Source of the DNA: Hyphomicrobiales bacterium
GTDB taxonomy: Bacteria > Pseudomonadota > Alphaproteobacteria > Rhizobiales > Rhizobiaceae
Direction of reading: 5' to 3'
Assembly: GCA_003577315.1 (NCBI GenBank)
Contig: QEVK01000009.1
Coordinates: 124,001-188,000, forward strand
DNA: 64,000 bases
Below are positions 60,850-64,000 of the stretch, piece after piece (the stretch's first letter is position 1; each line of letters begins with the position of its first letter). Position numbers and translations under genes: made by a program. Under the pieces are notes generated by a model, which made no database searches, had not been told where the DNA came from, and saw only the letters and a list, made by a program, of their open reading frames with translations.

Positions 60850-63405
60850 TCAGGCCTTGGCGCCCGCCTGTTTGGTCGCCTTGGGGTTCTCTTCCTCGCT
60901 GCCGAACATGTCGGGCCTCAGCTTGAACAGGATCAGCATCGGGCCGGCGATGAACAGCGACGAGTAGGTGCCGACCAGCACGCCGATCAGGATCGCGAAC
61001 ATGAAGTCGCTGATGACCTCGCCGCCCCACAGATAGAGCGCGGTGAGCGCGAACAGGGTGGTGAGGCCGGTCAGGAACGTGCGCGACAGGGTCTGGCTCA
61101 ACGACAGGTTGAGCAGGTCGACGATCGGCATCCGCTTGTATCGTCGCAGGTTCTCGCGCACGCGGTCGTAGATGACGACGGTGTCGTTGATCGAGTAGCC
61201 GACCACGGTCAGGATCGCCGCGATGCTGGCGAGGTTGAACTCGAAGCCGAACACCACGTAGAGCCCGACCATGAAGACGACGTCGTGCAGCGTCGACACG
61301 ATGGCGCCGACGCCGAACTGCCACTCGAAGCGGATCCAGATATAGATCAGCATCGCGACCATCGAGGCGATGACGCCGATGGTGCCGGTCCAGGCGAGCT
61401 CCGAGGACACGGTCGGCCCGACCACCTCGACGCGGCGGAACTCGTAGTCGTTCTCCAGCACGCCGCGCACCTTGTCGACCACGGTCTGCTCGGCGGTGTC
61501 CCCGCCCTCGGCCTGGCCTTCGACCCGGATCATGAGCTCGGCACTGCCGAACTCCTGCACCTGCACCTCGCCGATGTCGAGCGTGCCGAGCCGCGCGCGC
61601 ACATCGGCCGGATCGGCCTCGCCGTCCCTGGCCTGCACCTCGATCATCGAGCCGCCGCGGAAGTCGATGCCGAGATTCATCTCCGTGGTGAAGAACATGG
61701 CCGCGACGAACAGCGAGACGGCGGCCGACAACGCGAAGGCGAGGTTGCGCCAGCGCATCAGGTTGATCTTGGGGTCGAGCGGCAGGTAGTGGACGAGGCC
61801 GGCGGGGAACTCGGTCGGCCGGTTGCGCCGCAGCCACACCGCGATCAGCCAGCGCGTCAGCGTGAACGCGGTGAAGACGGTGGTGACGATGCCGATGGCG
61901 AGCGTGACGGCGAAGCCGCGGATCGGGCCGGTGCCCATGTAGAACAGGATGACGGCGGCGATCAGCGTCGTCACGTTGGCGTCGACGACGGCCGCGAGCG
62001 CGCGGCGGAAGCCGGAATCGAGCGACTGGATCAGCGAGCGTCCCTGCGCGCGCTCCTCGCGCACGCGCTCGAAGATGATGACGTTGGAGTCGACCGCCAT
62101 GCCCAGCGTCAGCGCGATGCCGGCGATGCCGGGCAGCGTCAGCGTCGCGCCGAGCGTGGTCAGGATGGCGAGCATCATCACCAGGTTGGCGGTGAGGCCG
62201 ATGCTGGCGAGCAGGCCGAGCTTGCCGTAGGCCAGAACCAGGAAGGCGAAGACGAGCAGCGAGGCGATGCCGGTGGCGAAGGTGCCGGCCTCGATCGAAT
62301 CCTGGCCGAGGCTGGGGCCGACGGTGCGCTCCTCGATGATGGTCAGATCCGCCGGCAGCGCGCCGGCGCGCAAGAGCACGGCGAGGTCGTTGGCGCTCTG
62401 GACGGTGAAGTTGCCGGAAATCTGGCCCGAGCCGCCGAGGATCGGCTCGTTGATGCGCGGCGCGGAGATGACGTGGTTGTCGAGGATGATGGCGAACAGC
62501 CGGCCGACATTCTGCTGCGTGGCCTGGCCGAAGCGCGTCGCGCCCTGGTTGTCGAAGCGGAAGGAGACGACCGGCTCGCTGGTGCGCTGGTCGAAGGTGG
62601 CCTGCGCGTCGATCAGGTTCTCGCCCGAGACGATGACGCGGTTCTCGATGATGTAGGGAACCGGCGGCTCGTCGTTCGAATACATCACCGTGGTGCCGGC
62701 CGGCGGGCGGCCCTGCAGCGCCTCCTCCACCGGCATCGACTGGTCGACCATCTGGAAGGTCAGCTTCGCGGTCTGGCCGAGGATGTCCTTGAGCCGCTGC
62801 GGGTCGTCGAGGCCCGGCACCTGGACCAGGATGCGGTCGACGCCCTGGCGCTGGATGATCGGCTCGGTCGTGCCCAGCTCGTTGACGCGGCGGTTGACCA
62901 CCTCGACCGACTGGTTGACAGCGGTGCCGACGCGGTAGTCGATGCCCTCGTCGGTGAGCGTGAAGCGCAGCAGGCCCGGCTCCGGCTCGTCCATCGACAG
63001 CTCGACGACGCTGCCCGTGCCGAACAGGCCGGAGGAGACCGGCTGCGTCAGGCTGGCGAGCGCGGCCTTGGCGGCCGCGATCTGCTCGGCGTCGCGGATG
63101 CGCACCTGCACCGTGTGGCCCGTGCCGGAAAGGCCGGTATAGCCGACGCGCGCCTCGCGCAGCGCCACGCGGATGTCGTCGCGCGCGGTATCGAGGCGGT
63201 CGGCGATCAGGTCGTTGCGGTCGACCTGCAACAGGATGTGCGAGCCGCCCTGAAGGTCGAGGCCGAGCGTGAGCTGCCGCTTCGGCAGCCAGTCGGGAAG
63301 CGAGCCGAGGACGGATTGCGGGATGAAGTTGGGGGTGGTGACGATGACGGCCAGCGCCACCACCAGCCAGATCGAGATCGACTTCCAGCGCGAGAAATAG
63401 AGCAT
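60850..63405 (-). CDS. secDF: Fused protein translocase subunit SecDF
   Basis: 851 residues. The SecD half has a first membrane helix (9-29), the P1 domain with LTLGLDLQGGSHILLQVD, and five further helices including TLGMAVDSNVIIFERVREE. The SecF half begins around 545 (MRWRNLAFALSA) with NLGIDFRGGSMIEV and GYSINDTVVIYDRVREN. This is the fused form. It uses the proton motive force to help pull preproteins through SecYEG. yajC lies 170 nt upstream. Confidence 0.95.
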   Translation of the reverse strand: MLYFSRWKSISIWLVVALAVIVTTPNFIPQSVLGSLPDWLPKRQLTLGLDLQGGSHILLQVDRNDLIADRLDTARDDIRVALREARVGYTGLSGTGHTVQVRIRDAEQIAAAKAALASLTQPVSSGLFGTGSVVELSMDEPEPGLLRFTLTDEGIDYRVGTAVNQSVEVVNRRVNELGTTEPIIQRQGVDRILVQVPGLDDPQRLKDILGQTAKLTFQMVDQSMPVEEALQGRPPAGTTVMYSNDEPPVPYIIENRVIVSGENLIDAQATFDQRTSEPVVSFRFDNQGATRFGQATQQNVGRLFAIILDNHVISAPRINEPILGGSGQISGNFTVQSANDLAVLLRAGALPADLTIIEERTVGPSLGQDSIEAGTFATGIASLLVFAFLVLAYGKLGLLASIGLTANLVMMLAILTTLGATLTLPGIAGIALTLGMAVDSNVIIFERVREERAQGRSLIQSLDSGFRRALAAVVDANVTTLIAAVILFYMGTGPIRGFAVTLAIGIVTTVFTAFTLTRWLIAVWLRRNRPTEFPAGLVHYLPLDPKINLMRWRNLAFALSAAVSLFVAAMFFTTEMNLGIDFRGGSMIEVQARDGEADPADVRARLGTLDIGEVQVQEFGSAELMIRVEGQAEGGDTAEQTVVDKVRGVLENDYEFRRVEVVGPTVSSELAWTGTIGVIASMVAMLIYIWIRFEWQFGVGAIVSTLHDVVFMVGLYVVFGFEFNLASIAAILTVVGYSINDTVVIYDRVRENLRRYKRMPIVDLLNLSLSQTLSRTFLTGLTTLFALTALYLWGGEVISDFMFAILIGVLVGTYSSLFIAGPMLILFKLRPDMFGSEEENPKATKQAGAKA

Positions 63406-63574
63406 GGTTCTTCCGTCCAGCCGGACGCGGACCCGCCGCGCCTGGATCGCCGGCTGCCCTTACGGGCGCATCGATGGCGATCCGTCTCTTCGTCCGGGCA
63501 CCGGGATCGTCCGAAAACCGGGCTCCGCCCTTCGGCCCGATGCCATTGCCTGATCGCTTTCGCCGCGAATGCGG

Positions 63575-63910
63575 TTATTTCTTGGCGTTCTGGTTGGCGA
63601 CCGGCTCGCCCTTGACCCTGACGTCGGCGATGGTGGAGCGCAGCGCCGTCACCTTCAGCCCGCCGCCGAGGTCGACTTCCAGCTCGTCGTCGGCGGCCTT
63701 CGTCACCTTGCCCACCAGCCCGCCGCCGGTGATGACCGTGTCGCCGCGGCGGATCGCCGCCAGCATCTCGCCGCGCTTCTTCATCTGCTGGCGCTGCGGC
63801 CGGATGATGAGGAAGTACATGATGACGAAGATGAGGACGAACGGCAGGATGCTGATGAAGACATCGGGACCGCCGCCGAGCGCCTGGGCGTATGCCGGGG
63901 TTACGAGCAT
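63575..63910 (-). CDS. yajC: Preprotein translocase subunit YajC
   Basis: 111 residues. A single membrane helix (about 18-37) with FVLIFVIMYFLIIRPQ is followed by the cytoplasmic domain GDTVITGGGLVGKVTK. It joins SecDF in the holo-translocon. AGGAG precedes the ATG at 63910. It heads the secDF-Mth938-phytoene-synthase-like transcript. Confidence 0.95.
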   Translation of the reverse strand: MLVTPAYAQALGGGPDVFISILPFVLIFVIMYFLIIRPQRQQMKKRGEMLAAIRRGDTVITGGGLVGKVTKAADDELEVDLGGGLKVTALRSTIADVRVKGEPVANQNAKK

Positions 63911-63972
63911 GAAGGAACTCCTGAGACAGGTGCGCGAAGCGACCGCAGAGCGGCCTCGTGAAAGGTGGCCGG

Positions 63973-64000
63973 AATATAATGGCTGGCTGCGCCAATGCAA
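63973..64000 (-). promoter_or_regulatory. Candidate sigma-70 promoter of yajC-secDF
   Basis: On the minus strand, TTGCAT (63995-64000) and TATATT (63973-63978) are 16 nt apart, about 65 nt upstream of the yajC start. It touches the window edge, so any upstream control is not visible. Confidence 0.5.

Overview
The window is a very GC-rich stretch of an alphaproteobacterial chromosome, most likely a Hyphomicrobiales (Rhizobiales) member of the Phyllobacteriaceae/Mesorhizobium type. Four things point there: the tail of the very-long-chain fatty acid lipid A operon (fabF-adh-lpxXL), a fused secDF next to Mth938 and phytoene-synthase-like genes, palindromic intergenic mosaic repeats of rhizobial type, and an EcfG-type promoter motif. 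Genes are densely packed on both strands. No phage, transposase, rRNA or CRISPR was seen. One tRNA (Leu-UAG) is present.

Layout. 0-2.2 kb: end of the lipid A long-chain acylation operon. 2.2-10 kb: an L,D-transpeptidase, an M20 peptidase, a complete oligopeptide-type ABC importer and a TSUP permease. 10.2-12.3 kb: acyl-CoA dehydrogenase plus 3-hydroxyisobutyrate dehydrogenase (valine catabolism), with a perfect 27-bp hairpin between them. 12.7-15.6 kb: aminotransferase, AhpD-like protein, a small unknown, and a secreted repeat protein behind an EcfG-like promoter.

15.7-30.4 kb is the most unusual part. It is a corrinoid-dependent methyl-transfer system made of parts best known from acetogens and methanogens: a betaine/homocysteine methyltransferase, a non-pyrrolysine MttB-family methyltransferase, a corrinoid protein, DUF1638, a so-called virulence factor protein, a MetV-like/MetF pair, a methyl-THF:corrinoid methyltransferase, and a RamA-like ASKHA/2Fe-2S reactivase. 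The likely route is quaternary amine -> MttB-like enzyme -> corrinoid protein -> THF -> MetF oxidation or homocysteine methylation. Two genes of the system share a 22-bp palindromic operator. An ECF sigma/VWA pair and a diguanylate cyclase sit between bmt and the rest. Downstream lie a GlxA/GbdR-type regulator and a dimethylglycine-dehydrogenase-like flavoenzyme, which fit betaine catabolism.

37.6-55.5 kb: envelope and housekeeping genes (DUF3772 mechanosensitive channel, nitroreductase, TamA-TamB, aldehyde dehydrogenase, Map, RadC, trigger factor, tRNA-Leu, a GDYXXLXY/DUF2157 pair, DUF1127). 55.7-64 kb: TrmFO, an enoyl-CoA hydratase, a fatty acid hydroxylase, then a minus-strand block yajC-secDF-Mth938-phytoene-synthase-like. 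The last two genes match mitochondrial complex I assembly factors NDUFAF3 and NDUFAF6. All identifications come from reading translated sequence and motifs; no database search was run.
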